11,729 nucleotides of DNA from Baffinella frigidus (taxonomy: Eukaryota; Cryptophyceae; Cryptomonadales; Baffinellaceae): contig MU647120.1 in NCBI GenBank assembly GCA_026770585.1, positions 9,929 through 21,657 on the forward strand, given 5' to 3'. Positions 1 to 6,309 of this stretch are shown here, one piece after another. The notes under the pieces are model-generated. The model had not been told where the DNA came from. It did not search any database and saw only the letters and a program-made list of their open reading frames with translations. Position 1 is the first letter of the stretch. Every line of letters begins with the position of its first letter. The translations under genes were made by a program, and so were the position numbers.

Positions 1-300
1 GGGTGTGGGGGCTAGGATGTAGGATGTAGGGTGTAGGGTGTGGGGTGTGGGATGTGGGGTGTGGGGGCTAGGATATTGGGTTTAGGGTCTAGGGTTCGAC
101 GCTGTATGGGTCAGGGTTTGAATTTAGGGTTTAGGGGTTAGGGACGCACCTCGCCGACGCACCTCGGGGTTGGGGGTTAGGGTTCAGGGTGTGGTGTGTC
201 TGGGCAAGAACAACATGGACACGGTTAGGGACCCACCTCCAGAACAACATTGACAACTTTAGGAACTGACCTCGGTTAGGGTTTGAAATTTAGGGTTTAG
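1..300 (+). repeat. Degenerate TTTAGGG-type telomere-like repeat, G-strand
   Basis: The stretch is mostly heptamer variants (TGTAGGG, TGTGGGG, TTTAGGG, TTCAGGG) in the G-rich orientation, broken by short non-telomeric modules. A 43-44 bp block (GGGTTTGAATTTAGGG, then a run ending in GCACCTCGCC) occurs at 113-155 and again at 278-321 with one inserted A. No run is long or perfect, so this is interstitial, decayed telomeric sequence. I see no gene in it. Confidence 0.8.
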
Positions 301-846
301 GGGTTAGGGACGCACCTCGCCCCGAAGCGTCGCCAGAGGGAGAGGCGAGCCCACCCCAAACCCTAAACCCCAACCCCACCCCCCGAAACTTGAACCCCAA
401 CCCCTAAACCCCAACCCCCACAACAGGTACCGATCCACGTATGAAAAGCACATGGCGAAAACCCCGCGGGTTCGAGGGGTAGTGGGTGAGGGGTTGACTG
501 TAACAGAAGCGTGTGGGCAAGAACTGTAACACAAGCGTGTGGGCAAGAACAACATGGACAGGGACTCCATGGTGTGGAGACTCTTTAGGGACTCACATCG
601 CCGTGGAGCTGGTTTGAGGGGTTAGGGGTTAGAGTGTGGAGCTTGTGGGCAGGAACACCATGGACGTCCTAACGGTAGGGACTGACCTCACCCTGAAGCG
701 TCGCCAGAGGTTTGGGGTTGCGGGGTTAGGGGTCAGGGTTGAGGGTGTGGAGCGTGTGGGCGAGATCGCCATGGGCAACGTTAGGGGCTAACCTCAAGAA
801 CAACAGGGAAAACGTGAGGGACGCACCTCGCCTCGAAGCTGCGTTG
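202..846 (+). repeat. Dispersed subtelomeric module GGGCAAGAACAACATGGAC / ACCTCGCCCCGAAGCGTCGCC
   Basis: Two short modules alternate within telomere-like filler. GGGCAAGAACAACATGGAC is at 202-220 and 541-559, with diverged copies at 647-665 and about 758-778. A second module, ACCTCGCCCCGAAGCGTCGCC, is near 312-333, with variants at 684-706 and 824-846. They look like a degenerate higher-order repeat of about 100-200 bp. Between them, 350-420 is C-strand telomere-like sequence (CCCTAAACCCCAACCCC), opposite in orientation to its surroundings. There is no convincing coding potential; the open frames here come from biased composition. Confidence 0.65.
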
Positions 847-854
847 GAAGGCGG

Positions 855-1725
855 GGCGCCATGGTAGCAACGTTCGCCTTGATCTTGAACATCTGCGTCC
901 CCGAGGGATGAGAATTTGAGTTTGTTTGCGTTTGCGTGTGTTTGCGTTTGAGTTTGTTTGCGTTTGCGTGTGTTTGCGTTTGAGTTTGTTTGCGTTTGAG
1001 CTGTCCCCGCCCTGAAGCTGGGTAGCAAGGCGTGGCGCCATGGTAGCGACGTTTGCCATGATTTTGAAAACCTGCCGGGGGGTTAGGGTTTGGGGTTTGG
1101 GGTTTGGGGTTTGAGTTTGTTTGCGTTTGCGTGTGTTTGCGTTTGAGTTTGTTTGCGTTTGAGCAGTCCCCGCCCTTCAGCTGGGTAGCAAGGCGTGGCG
1201 CCATGGTAGCAACGTTTGCCTTGATTTCGAACACCTGCCGGGGGGTTAGGGTTTGGGGTTTGGGGTTTGGGGTTTATGGTTTATGGGTTATGGGTTATGG
1301 GTCATGGGTTATGGGTTAGGGTTTAGGGTTTAGGGTTGAGGGTTCAGGGCGCGGCGCCATGGCAGCGACGTTTGCCATGATTTTGAAAACCTGCCGGGGG
1401 GTTAGGGTTTAGGATTTAGGGTTCGTGGGTTGGGGTTCATGGGTTATGGTTTGGGGTTTATGGTGCATGGCTTAGGGTTTAGGGTTTGGGGCGAGGCGCC
1501 ATGGTAGCAACGCTTGCCTTGATAGGATTTATGGGATTTATGGTTTATGGTTTACGATTTAGTGTTGAGAGCGAGGCGCTGTTTGCCTTGATTTTGAAAA
1601 CCTTGAGGGTTCGGGGTTTGGGGTTTGGGGTTTATGGTCTATGGTTTATGGTTTATGGTTTGCGATTTAGTGTTGAGAGCGAGGCGCCATGGTATCAACG
1701 TTTGCCTTGGTGTTAAATACCTGCG
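855..1725 (+). repeat. GGCGCCATGGTAGCAACG module, six copies plus one decayed, in telomere-like filler
   Basis: A block of about 45 bp starts with GGCGCCATGG at 855, 1034, 1197, 1353, 1495 and 1683. It continues as TAGCAACGTTTGCCTTGATT and usually ends in GAAAACCTGCGGG-like sequence. A partial copy lacking the CCATGG portion lies at about 1571-1605. Copy spacing runs from about 140 to 190 bp. The filler is TTTGGGG, TTTAGGG and, at 1274-1316, TTATGGG variants. Each block reads Met-Val-Ala-Thr-Phe-Ala-Leu after its ATG, but the frame closes or runs into telomeric filler differently each time, so I treat it as a minisatellite module and not a gene. Confidence 0.75.
918..1164 (+). repeat. 32-bp minisatellite of GTTTGCGT type (two blocks)
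   Basis: GAGTTTGTTTGCGTTT alternates with GCGTGTGTTTGCGTTT to give an exact 32-bp period, with copies beginning at 918, 950 and 982, and again at 1113 and 1145. Each block ends in GAGC(T/A)GTCCCCGCCC and leads into the GGCGCC module. A decayed piece recurs around 1745-1765. Read on the minus strand it gives an Asn-Ala-Asn-Lys / Lys-Arg-Lys-Gln-Thr low-complexity peptide, which I regard as a by-product of the repeat. Confidence 0.8.
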
Positions 1726-1865
1726 TCACGTGGGTTTGGGATTTGAGTTTGTTTGCGTTTGTGGTTCGGGGTTTATGGGTTATTTGCGTTAAGAGGTTAT
1801 TTGTGTTTGAGGGTTGTTTGAACGGCGCGGCTATTTCGACGTTTGCAATCCTGGAGGCAACCCAT

Positions 1866-1953
1866 GGGCAAATTGATGGTTTCTAAGTCAACTCCCATAC
1901 AAATGCACTCGGAATTCGAGTGCATCTGTAGGAGATTGGCCTAAGATTTGCCC
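1866..1953. repeat. Imperfect foldback element (88 bp)
   Basis: The ends GGGCAAAT (1866-1873) and ATTTGCCC (1946-1953) are inverted repeats. The centre is a perfect 9-bp hairpin, ATGCACTCG (1903-1911) and CGAGTGCAT (1917-1925), around GAATT. The intermediate parts pair with mismatches and gaps (CTCC-TACA against TGTAGGAG). This fits a small decayed non-autonomous element and marks the switch from telomere-like field to repeat island. No target-site duplication is evident. Confidence 0.6.
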
Positions 1954-2110
1954 CCAAGTTGACTCCAGGGTGGGTGGCTTGGTGTTTACATACCTGGTCC
2001 CGGGGGTTGGGGTTTAGGGTGAAAGGTTCAGTGTGAAGAGTTTGGGGTGTAGGGGTTTATTTGGCGTTTGGGATTTATTTCTAAATAAACCGTCCTCAAA
2101 GACAGCAGGG

Positions 2111-2206
2111 CAAATCCGGCAACTTTTGGCGTGTTTACCAGAGCGCGGTGAGTCTCGTCCACGAAACGCAACGGTTCGATCTGAAACGGCGGGTACTAGA
2201 AGGACG
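2111..2206. repeat. Direct repeat, copy C of the 2.1-2.6 kb family
   Basis: This 96-bp segment matches 2290-2385 at about 90% identity by eye, offset 179 bp; the shared core includes GTGAGTCTCGTCCACGAAA and GGTTCGAT. A short extra piece of its end (CGGGTACTAGAAGGACGC) is repeated at 2220-2240. Read on the minus strand it resembles the peptide encoded by 2290-2443 but carries a TAG where the other copies have a sense codon. Confidence 0.8.
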
Positions 2207-2289
2207 CATTTTCTCATCTCGGCGGGTACTAGAAGGACGCTGTCCGTTTATTCCGTCAACTTGTGGCGTTGCGGGGCGCGACTTTAGAG

Positions 2290-2443
2290 CAGATCCGGCA
2301 ACTTTTGGCGCGTTTACCAGGGCGCGGTGAGTCTCGTCCACGAAAAGCGGCGGTTCGATGTGAAACGTCGGGTACTCAAAGGACGTGATACTAGTCACGC
2401 CCTTTGCCTTGTCCACTGGAGACACCTCCACAGCGTGCACCTG
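2290..2443. repeat. Direct repeat, copy A of the 2.1-2.6 kb family (possible decayed exon, minus strand)
   Basis: Its 2290-2385 part matches copy C and its 2369-2443 part matches copy B (2545-2621). On the minus strand it is open from 2443 through the copy and reads VEVSPVDKAKGVTSITSF in its first part and FVDETHRALVN further on. Immediately upstream on that strand, 2441-2462 reads TTATTGTTTTTTTACAG, which looks like an intron acceptor, with an in-frame TAA just before it. I do not recognise the peptide. A decayed exon or a non-coding repeat are both possible. Confidence 0.55.
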
Positions 2444-2486
2444 TAAAAAAACAATAATTTAGTAAGTTTTACTACTCTTTAGCAAG

Positions 2487-2506
2487 GTTTTACGCTCCCG
2501 TAAAAC
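2487..2506. repeat. Hairpin GTTTTACG-CTCC-CGTAAAAC
   Basis: A perfect 8-bp inverted repeat surrounds CTCC. The same sequence recurs at 2653-2670 with the last two bases changed, and its right half (CTCCCGTAAA) recurs at about 2624 and 3322. The motif therefore belongs to the repeat island and is not a bacterial-type terminator. Confidence 0.6.
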
Positions 2507-2544
2507 GCCATTCCACTTTATATTTCAAGGACGTGACGGAACGG

Positions 2545-2621
2545 TGGGTAATAGAAGGACGTGATGGTGGTCACGTCCTTTGTCTTGTCCTCCGGAGACA
2601 CCTCCACTGCGGACACCTGCT
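2545..2621. repeat. Direct repeat, copy B of the 2.1-2.6 kb family
   Basis: This copy is homologous to 2369-2443. On the minus strand it reads VEVSPEDKTKDVTTITSF, close to copy A. Its core is a perfect hairpin, AAGGACGTGA (2555-2564) and TCACGTCCTT (2571-2580). The equivalent hairpin in copy A (2378-2405) has one mismatch. Confidence 0.75.
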
Positions 2622-2716
2622 CCCGTAAAACACGTTTGAATCCCTAAAACACGTTTTACGCTCCCGTAAATATTGAAAACAATTTCGCGCAGTACAACAC
2701 GTATTTGAAGGACGTT

Positions 2717-2881
2717 CATAGACTCACGGCCTGAAAAGGGGGTAGTTAGGCATACGGCATTGCCTAGGACCTCCTACCGTAGGCCGAGGGATCCTAGGAC
2801 CAAAAAGTCTCGGCCTACGGTAGGAGGTCCTAGGCAATGCCGTATGCCTAACTACCCCATTTTTCAGGCCGTTAGCCTATG
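2717..2881. mobile_element. Foldback/MITE-like element, family 1 (165 bp)
   Basis: The left arm 2717-2788 and right arm 2809-2881 are complementary over about 72 bp with only a few mismatches, around a 20-bp loop (2789-2808). From outside inward the arm reads CATAG-CT-ACGGCCTGAAAA, GGGTAGTTAGGC, ATACGGCATTGCCTAGG and CCTACCGTAGGCCGAG. The first half matches the arms of the foldback at 9747-10000, which defines a family. No clear target-site duplication is visible. It has no coding capacity, so if mobile it depended on enzymes supplied elsewhere. Confidence 0.75.
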
Positions 2882-2929
2882 GATGTGTTGCTGGTCTCAC
2901 TTGCCGAGTTGGGACCCGACAACACGTTT

Positions 2930-3068
2930 TTATCCGGGGAAACCTATTTCTCTTTCATTTGATGGCAACAAAAATTACCACACAAATGCTTCAATATTAC
3001 TAATAAAAACGAATTGTGCAGTAATTTTCGTTGCCATCAAATGAAAGAAAATAGGTTTCCCCGGATAA
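2930..3068. mobile_element. Foldback/MITE-like element, family 2 (139 bp), with GTTT flanks
   Basis: TTATCCGGGGAAACCTATTT begins an arm (2930-2985) that pairs with 3014-3068 with only a few mismatches, around a 28-bp A/T-rich loop. GTTT at 2926-2929 and GTTT at 3069-3072 flank it directly and could be a 4-bp target-site duplication, though four bases can match by chance. The inner arms carry the recurring AAAATTAC-ACACA motif. It is not related to family 1. Confidence 0.7.
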
Positions 3069-3140
3069 GTTTAGGCGCACGTTCTTGCCACCTGAACTAG
3101 CAGAACCCCAGCCCTGTTCCACTCTATTTGGGGCTCACCA

Positions 3141-3291
3141 ATCCACACGGCGGGCTACGAAGGGTTCATTGCGGTTGGAATTCCGGGTGTTGCGTGATCA
3201 AATTGCACCAGGAAATCCTTCAAGTCAATTGCATCAAGGCAAGTTGACTTTTGATGAAAGGTTCGTAGTCTACCGTGTAGACTGTAGTGTT
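3141..3291. repeat. Diverged repeat shared with the 5.3-5.7 kb cassette array
   Basis: 3178-3258 matches 5586-5668 (GATCAAATTGCACCAGGAAA and AAGTTGACTTTTG are shared with changes), and 3141-3180 matches 5331-5368 (CCACAC-GCGG-CTAC-AAGGG). Minus-strand translation is open for about 44 codons and includes LDAIDLKDFLVQFDHATPGI; the other copy has stops. A short hairpin, AGTCTAC-CGT-GTAGACT, lies at 3267-3283. The function is unknown. My hand count of substitutions shows no clear third-codon-position excess, so I do not call a gene. Confidence 0.6.
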
Positions 3292-3496
3292 ATACAGGTT
3301 TGTGGCGTACACTTGCGGATGCTCCCGTAAATACTTATTCCCACCACGTTACTAAAATATTTATTAAAGCATGTTCATAAATATTTCGAAAGTGGATGAG
3401 GGATGTGTACTTGTGATAGTTGTTTGGGAGTTCATAGGGCAATGCGATTAAATGAGGGCAGTTCGGCCTGCGGTATTGACCACGGTAGGTCCTAGC
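3292..3496. other. Unique A/T-richer stretch
   Basis: It contains GCTCCCGTAAATA (3321-3333), A/T-rich sequence with ATATTTATTAAAG, and a single copy of the GGTAGGTCCTAG motif near 3485-3495. I see no gene, hairpin or tandem array beyond these. Confidence 0.5.
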
Positions 3497-3655
3497 CACT
3501 CGAGGCTGGAAGTGGGACCATTTTAAATGTGGGGTTGTTACATTTAGTACCAGTCACGGGCAGGCTTGGTCACGTATCTCGGGTTATAACCCGAGATACG
3601 TGACCAAACGACCCTATTTATGTGAAAATTACTACACAGCGGTCCACTTGTAAAG
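3497..3655. repeat. Diverged dispersed repeat, copy 1 (partner at 9552-9701)
   Basis: CACTCGAG, TGGA, GGGTTGT and GTACCAG, then GTGACCAA, AAAATTACTACACA and CCACTT-TAAA occur in the same order and spacing as at 9552-9701. The two copies are about 6 kb apart. Copy 1 holds the 42-bp perfect palindrome at 3566-3607; the equivalent part of copy 2 is not palindromic. Confidence 0.7.
3566..3607. repeat. Perfect 42-bp palindrome with no spacer
   Basis: Each half is 21 bp (3566-3586 and 3587-3607), beginning TTGGTCACGTATCTCGGG and meeting at TTA|TAA. Every base pairs. Spacerless palindromes of this length tend to be unstable in replication, so perfect preservation suggests recent origin or protein binding (inference). 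No target-site duplication is seen. Confidence 0.9.
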
Positions 3656-3692
3656 GACTTGTAAAGTTAAAACTTTTAAGCATCGTCGGAAA

Positions 3693-3734
3693 TGATCACG
3701 TTTCCGTCCGGATGTCCGTACGGAAACGTGATCA
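3693..3734. repeat. Hairpin, perfect 15-bp arms
   Basis: TGATCACGTTTCCGT (3693-3707) pairs with 3720-3734 around a 12-nt loop. AGCAT/ATGCT further out extends the stem across a bulge. The right arm core CGGAAACGTGATCA is repeated at about 6514-6528 without its partner, so this is one copy of a dispersed element. Confidence 0.75.
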
Positions 3735-3788
3735 AATGCTGACTTTTGGCGTGTTTTTTGGGCAATAATCCAACAATTAACTTATGAA

Positions 3789-3814
3789 TCTGTTCGCATG
3801 GATAGCCTCGTGTG
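3789..3814. repeat. Three-copy 26-bp repeat (CTGTTCGCATGGATAGCCTC)
   Basis: The sequence recurs inverted at 6407-6432 and direct at 6559-6584 with a few substitutions. In one frame it reads Leu-Phe-Ala-Trp-Ile-Ala-Ser-Cys-Gly here, with Trp-Val-Val at 6559 and a stop at 6407-6432. It sits at the start of an open frame of 64 codons (3784-3978, plus strand) that I do not accept as a gene: no homologous family is recognisable and the changes are not concentrated at third positions. Confidence 0.6.
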
Positions 3815-3879
3815 GTAGGGCCCCTAGGCTCCGTCCCGCAGCAAAATCTTTCGCAGCATCGCTGGTGTTGGAACCGGTT

Positions 3880-3955
3880 GGGACGAGCGCGTCCTTTTAC
3901 ATTGTAAAACAGTACCACGAAAAAAATTATAAACACTTTTCCGAGACAGATTCTC
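3880..3955 (+). repeat. Diverged repeat shared with spacer 1 of the cassette array
   Basis: ACGAGCGCGTCC-TTA-ATTGTAA, followed by ACTTTT-CCGAGA-AGA, is shared with 5163-5235. Here the plus frame is open and includes FYIVKQYHEKNYKHF. The 5.2 kb copy has stops and a frameshift in the equivalent frame. This could be a decayed protein fragment or a non-coding repeat; I cannot decide. Confidence 0.6.
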
Positions 3956-4024
3956 TAGCCCTGCCTCACTCGGGTTGACCGACTATTCTTAAGTTGACAT
4001 GCTGCGTTTGCGGTACAAACCCGT

Positions 4025-4127
4025 CAACTTTGGAGCGTACCCGCAGCCCGAAAGCAGAGGCGACATGGAAGCTGTCCAGCGCCTTATCGAAGCCGTCAAC
4101 TTTGGCCGTCAACTTTGGTTGACGGCT
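4025..4127. repeat. GTCAACTTTGG repeats with terminal hairpin
   Basis: CCGTCAACTTTGG occurs three times (about 4021, 4093 and 4106). The last two form alternative hairpins with GTTGACGGCT (4118-4127): AGCCGTCAAC at 4091-4100 gives 10 bp, or CCGTCAAC at 4106-4113 gives 8 bp with a TTTG loop. A T-rich run follows. I note the resemblance to an intrinsic terminator but the context is nuclear eukaryotic, so I do not call one. Confidence 0.6.
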
Positions 4128-4134
4128 ATTTTTT

Positions 4135-4174
4135 GAGCCCGGGCTCCTTTTGGCGCGAAAAGGAGCCCGAGCTC
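4135..4174. repeat. Hairpin, 17-bp arms with one mismatch
   Basis: GAGCCCGGGCTCCTTTT (4135-4151) pairs with 4158-4174 around GGCGCG. It directly precedes the direct-repeat-bounded segment starting at 4182. Confidence 0.8.
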
Positions 4175-4181
4175 ACCAAAC

Positions 4182-4428
4182 AGACTGAGACAGAGCTAGA
4201 TATTGATCGTTAGGGCCTCGCAGATGTCTATCTAGCTCAGTCGCAATCTGATTTTCCGGGAACATGCTTAATTTAAAAGAAAATGGACTGTCAAACCGGA
4301 TTCTTCCCTAATTAAATTTACTTAGGGCCCTAATTAATCTTCTTCCTACTCCTCTGTCTACCAGCAACCCGTAGCAGCTTTTACCGGGTCCTTGCAAGAC
4401 GCCCAAATAGACTGAGACAGAGCTAGAT
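4182..4428. repeat. Segment bounded by a perfect 20-bp direct repeat
   Basis: AGACTGAGACAGAGCTAGAT occurs at 4182-4201 and 4409-4428. The first copy also pairs with an inverted partner ending at 4250 (TATCTAGCTC...CTG; about 22 bp with three mismatches). The enclosed 207 bp includes two CCCTAATTAA copies (near 4305 and 4329) and is not coding. AGACGCC (4398-4404) and GGCGTCT (4436-4442) are inverted around the right-hand copy. This could be an insertion with a long duplicated end or a leftover of recombination. Confidence 0.7.
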
Positions 4429-4464
4429 TATATTAGGCGTCTGGACTAGAGGCTTCACAGAGTT

Positions 4465-5075
4465 CAGGCTTCAAGGTTTGGAGTTCAGGGTTTAGGGTTC
4501 AGGGTTGACGGTTTAGGGTTGAGGGTTGAGGGTTTAGGGCTCAGGGTTTGCGTTTTAGGATTTAGGGTTTAGTGTTCAGGATTTAGGGTTTAGGGTTCAG
4601 GATTTAGGGTTTAGGGCTCAGGGTTTAGGGTTCAGGGTTCAGGGTTTACGGTTTAGGGCTCAGGGTTTACGGTTCAGGGTTCAGGGTTTAGGGTTTAGGG
4701 GTCAGGGGTTAGGGTTTAGGGTTTAGGGTATAGGGTTCAGGGTTCAGGGTTCAGGGTTCAGGGTTCAGGGTTCAGGGTTCAGGGTTCAGGGTTCAGGGTT
4801 TAGGGTTTAGGATCCAGGATTTAGGGTGTAGGGTTCAGGGCTTAGGGTTTAGGGTTCAGGGTTCAGGGTTTAAGGTTTAGGGTTTGGAGGTCGTAGTTTA
4901 GGGCTCAGGGTTTAGGGTCCAGGGTTTGGGGTTCAGGGCTTACGGTTTAGGGTTCAGGTTTCAGGTTTTAGGGTTTAGGGTTTAGGTTTCAACGTTTAGG
5001 GTTTTGGGGTCAGGGTTTAGGGCTGAGGGTTTAGGGATTAGGAAGTAGGGTTCAGGGTTTGGGGTTTAGGGTTTC
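4465..5075 (+). repeat. Interstitial telomere-like array, G-strand
   Basis: Continuous heptamer variants, mainly TTTAGGG and TTCAGGG. 4736-4798 is nine perfect TTCAGGG units, the longest homogeneous run in the window. The array ends abruptly where the cassette module begins at 5081. No gene is present. Confidence 0.9.
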
Positions 5076-5083
5076 AAACCTTC

Positions 5084-5718
5084 ACGCCGCCCAGCGCCTC
5101 CGTGGAGAACGAATAATTCACCTGTTTTGATCCGTTACTTCAGGACGAGAACGCCTCGTTTAGTACGAGCGCGTCCTGTTAGATTGTAATAGCACCATGA
5201 TGTACTCCAAAAATACTTTTGCCGAGATAGACACACTCGATCAGGTGTCGAGACGAGAAAGTATTTTGACGCCGCCCAGCGCTTCCGTGGAGAACGAATA
5301 GTTCATAACCTGTTTTGATCTGTTACTTCAGTCCACACAGCGGACTACAAAGGGCTTTTCGGCCCAAATCGGGCCACCTTTGCATTACCTGATCCGTAGG
5401 AACCCCCCTATGCCCCTACAGCGTGCCTACCGTAGGGTCCTAGGTCTTATCGCTTAAGGGTTAATAAAAAATCCCTTCACGCCGCCCAGCGCTTCCGTGG
5501 AGAACGAATCGTTCACCTGTTTTGATCCGTTACTTAAGTTGCCACTCGGTGGGCTTCCAGGGTTTCAGATTTGAATTTGACCCCGGATTCCGGGATGTTA
5601 CGTGACCAAATTTACACCAGAAAATCCTTGAAGTTAATTATCTCTGGGCAAGTTGACTTTTGTTGACACGCCGCCCAGCGCTTCCGTGGAGAACGGATAG
5701 TTCACCCGTTACTTAAGT
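5084..5718. repeat. Cassette-like array: four constant modules, three different spacers
   Basis: A module of about 58 bp, opening ACGCCGCCCAGCGC and ending near GATCCGTTACTT, is at 5084-5142, 5269-5331, 5479-5536 and 5668-5718 (the last lacks about 11 bp). Start-to-start distances are 185, 210 and 189 bp. The spacers share no similarity with each other. Spacer 1 matches 3880-3955, the start of spacer 2 matches 3141-3180, and spacer 3 matches 3178-3258. On the minus strand the module reads Asn-Tyr-Ser-Phe-Ser-Thr-Glu-Ala-Leu-Gly-Gly-Val and runs into different short tails that soon stop. It is not a CRISPR array: the spacers are 125-150 bp and the genome is eukaryotic. Confidence 0.8.
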
Positions 5719-5788
5719 TAACGGAGGTTCCACTTTTGCTGTGAGACGTTCCACTCTCGACTTTTTGTCTCGGTATCCGGAGGACCTG

Positions 5789-6040
5789 CCTATGTCCCTA
5801 CGGATTGCCTACCGTAGGGTCCAGCCTATGTCCCTACGGATTGCCTACCGTAGGATCCAGCCTATGTCCCTACGGATTGCCTACCGTAGGATCCAGCCTA
5901 TGTCCCTACGGATTGCCTACCGTAGGATCCAGCCTATGTCCCTACGGATTGCCTACCGTAGGATCCAGCCTATGTCCCTACGGATTGCCTACCGTAGGAT
6001 CCAGCCTATGTCCCTACGGATTGCCTACCGTAGGGTCCTA
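5789..6040 (+). repeat. 36-bp minisatellite, seven units
   Basis: Units begin at 5789, 5825, 5861, 5897, 5933, 5969 and 6005. Units 2-6 are identical and contain GGATCC at the junction; the outer units have GGGTCC. Each unit holds the hairpin CCTACGG-ATTGCCTA-CCGTAGG. A diverged single unit lies at 5407-5444 inside spacer 2 and looks like the founder. Because 36 is a multiple of three, two plus frames stay open (one repeats Met-Ser-Leu-Arg-Ile-Ala-Tyr-Arg-Arg), so open length is not evidence of a gene. Confidence 0.95.
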
Positions 6041-6085
6041 GTGATTATCCACGCCCTACCGTAGGGTCCTAGTGATTATCCACGC
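6024..6085 (+). repeat. 31-bp tandem pair
   Basis: CCTACCGTAGGGTCCTAG followed by TGATTATCCACGC occurs at 6024-6054 and 6055-6085 with no changes. The first half overlaps the last minisatellite unit, so the pair grew from the edge of that array. Confidence 0.9.
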
Positions 6086-6090
6086 ACGGG

Positions 6091-6135
6091 TTCCTCTTGC
6101 TTCCCGACTGAAGAGCGCTCTTCGGGCAAGAGGAA
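6091..6135. repeat. Imperfect hairpin TTCCTCTTGC ... GCAAGAGGAA
   Basis: The outer 10-bp arms pair perfectly, then TTCCCGACTGAAGAGC pairs with GCTCTTCGGG through small bulges; the centre is AGAGCGCTCT. Confidence 0.65.
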
Positions 6136-6200
6136 TAATCCGTTTCGAATCAATTCGGGTGTTCGGTTCGATCTGGTTCAATCCAAATGTCCGCTTATAT

Positions 6201-6309
6201 AGTCTATCCATCATATGTTTAGGCCCACGGCGATTCCTCAAGTCAAATCGGCGATTTGATCCGCCGTGGCCTAAATATATGCAGTGGCCTAAATATATGA
6301 TGGACTGCT
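6201..6309. repeat. Nested foldback with duplicated right end
   Basis: TTTAGGCC-ACGGCG pairs with CCGCCGTGGCCTAAA (6218-6275), and an inner hairpin CAAATC-GGC-GATTTG lies at 6244-6258. GTGGCCTAAATATATG is repeated exactly at 6266-6281 and 6284-6299. The second copy lets the longer arm TCCATCATATGTTTAGGCC (6208-6226) pair with 6286-6304 with one mismatch. Two alternative stems are therefore possible. GGTTCGATCTGGTTCAATCC, just upstream, resembles a tRNA T-arm, but no tRNA folds here. Confidence 0.7.

Noticed and set aside
304-570. 88-codon minus-strand open frame rich in Gly-Trp
   Set aside because: It is the translation of degenerate CCCCAAACCC telomere-like filler.
3784-3978. 64-codon plus-strand open frame
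   Set aside because: Made of two dispersed repeats, no recognised family, an equally open antisense frame, and no codon-position bias in the changes I could count.
4091-4136. Intrinsic transcription terminator (stem followed by T run)
   Set aside because: Bacterial-type terminators are not expected in nuclear eukaryotic subtelomeric DNA, and no gene precedes it.
5084-5718. CRISPR array
   Set aside because: The module is about 58 bp, spacers are 125-150 bp and match sequence in the same window, there are no cas genes, and the surroundings are eukaryotic telomere-like DNA.
5741-6064. 107-codon open frame over the 36-bp minisatellite
   Set aside because: A 36-bp period keeps frames open automatically; a second frame is open too, and there is nothing protein-like outside the repeat.
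6160-6190. tRNA gene or Pol III box B (GGTTCGATCT, GGTTCAATCC; also 2173 and 2352)
   Set aside because: No acceptor stem, anticodon arm or A box at the right distance; the sequence does not fold as a cloverleaf.
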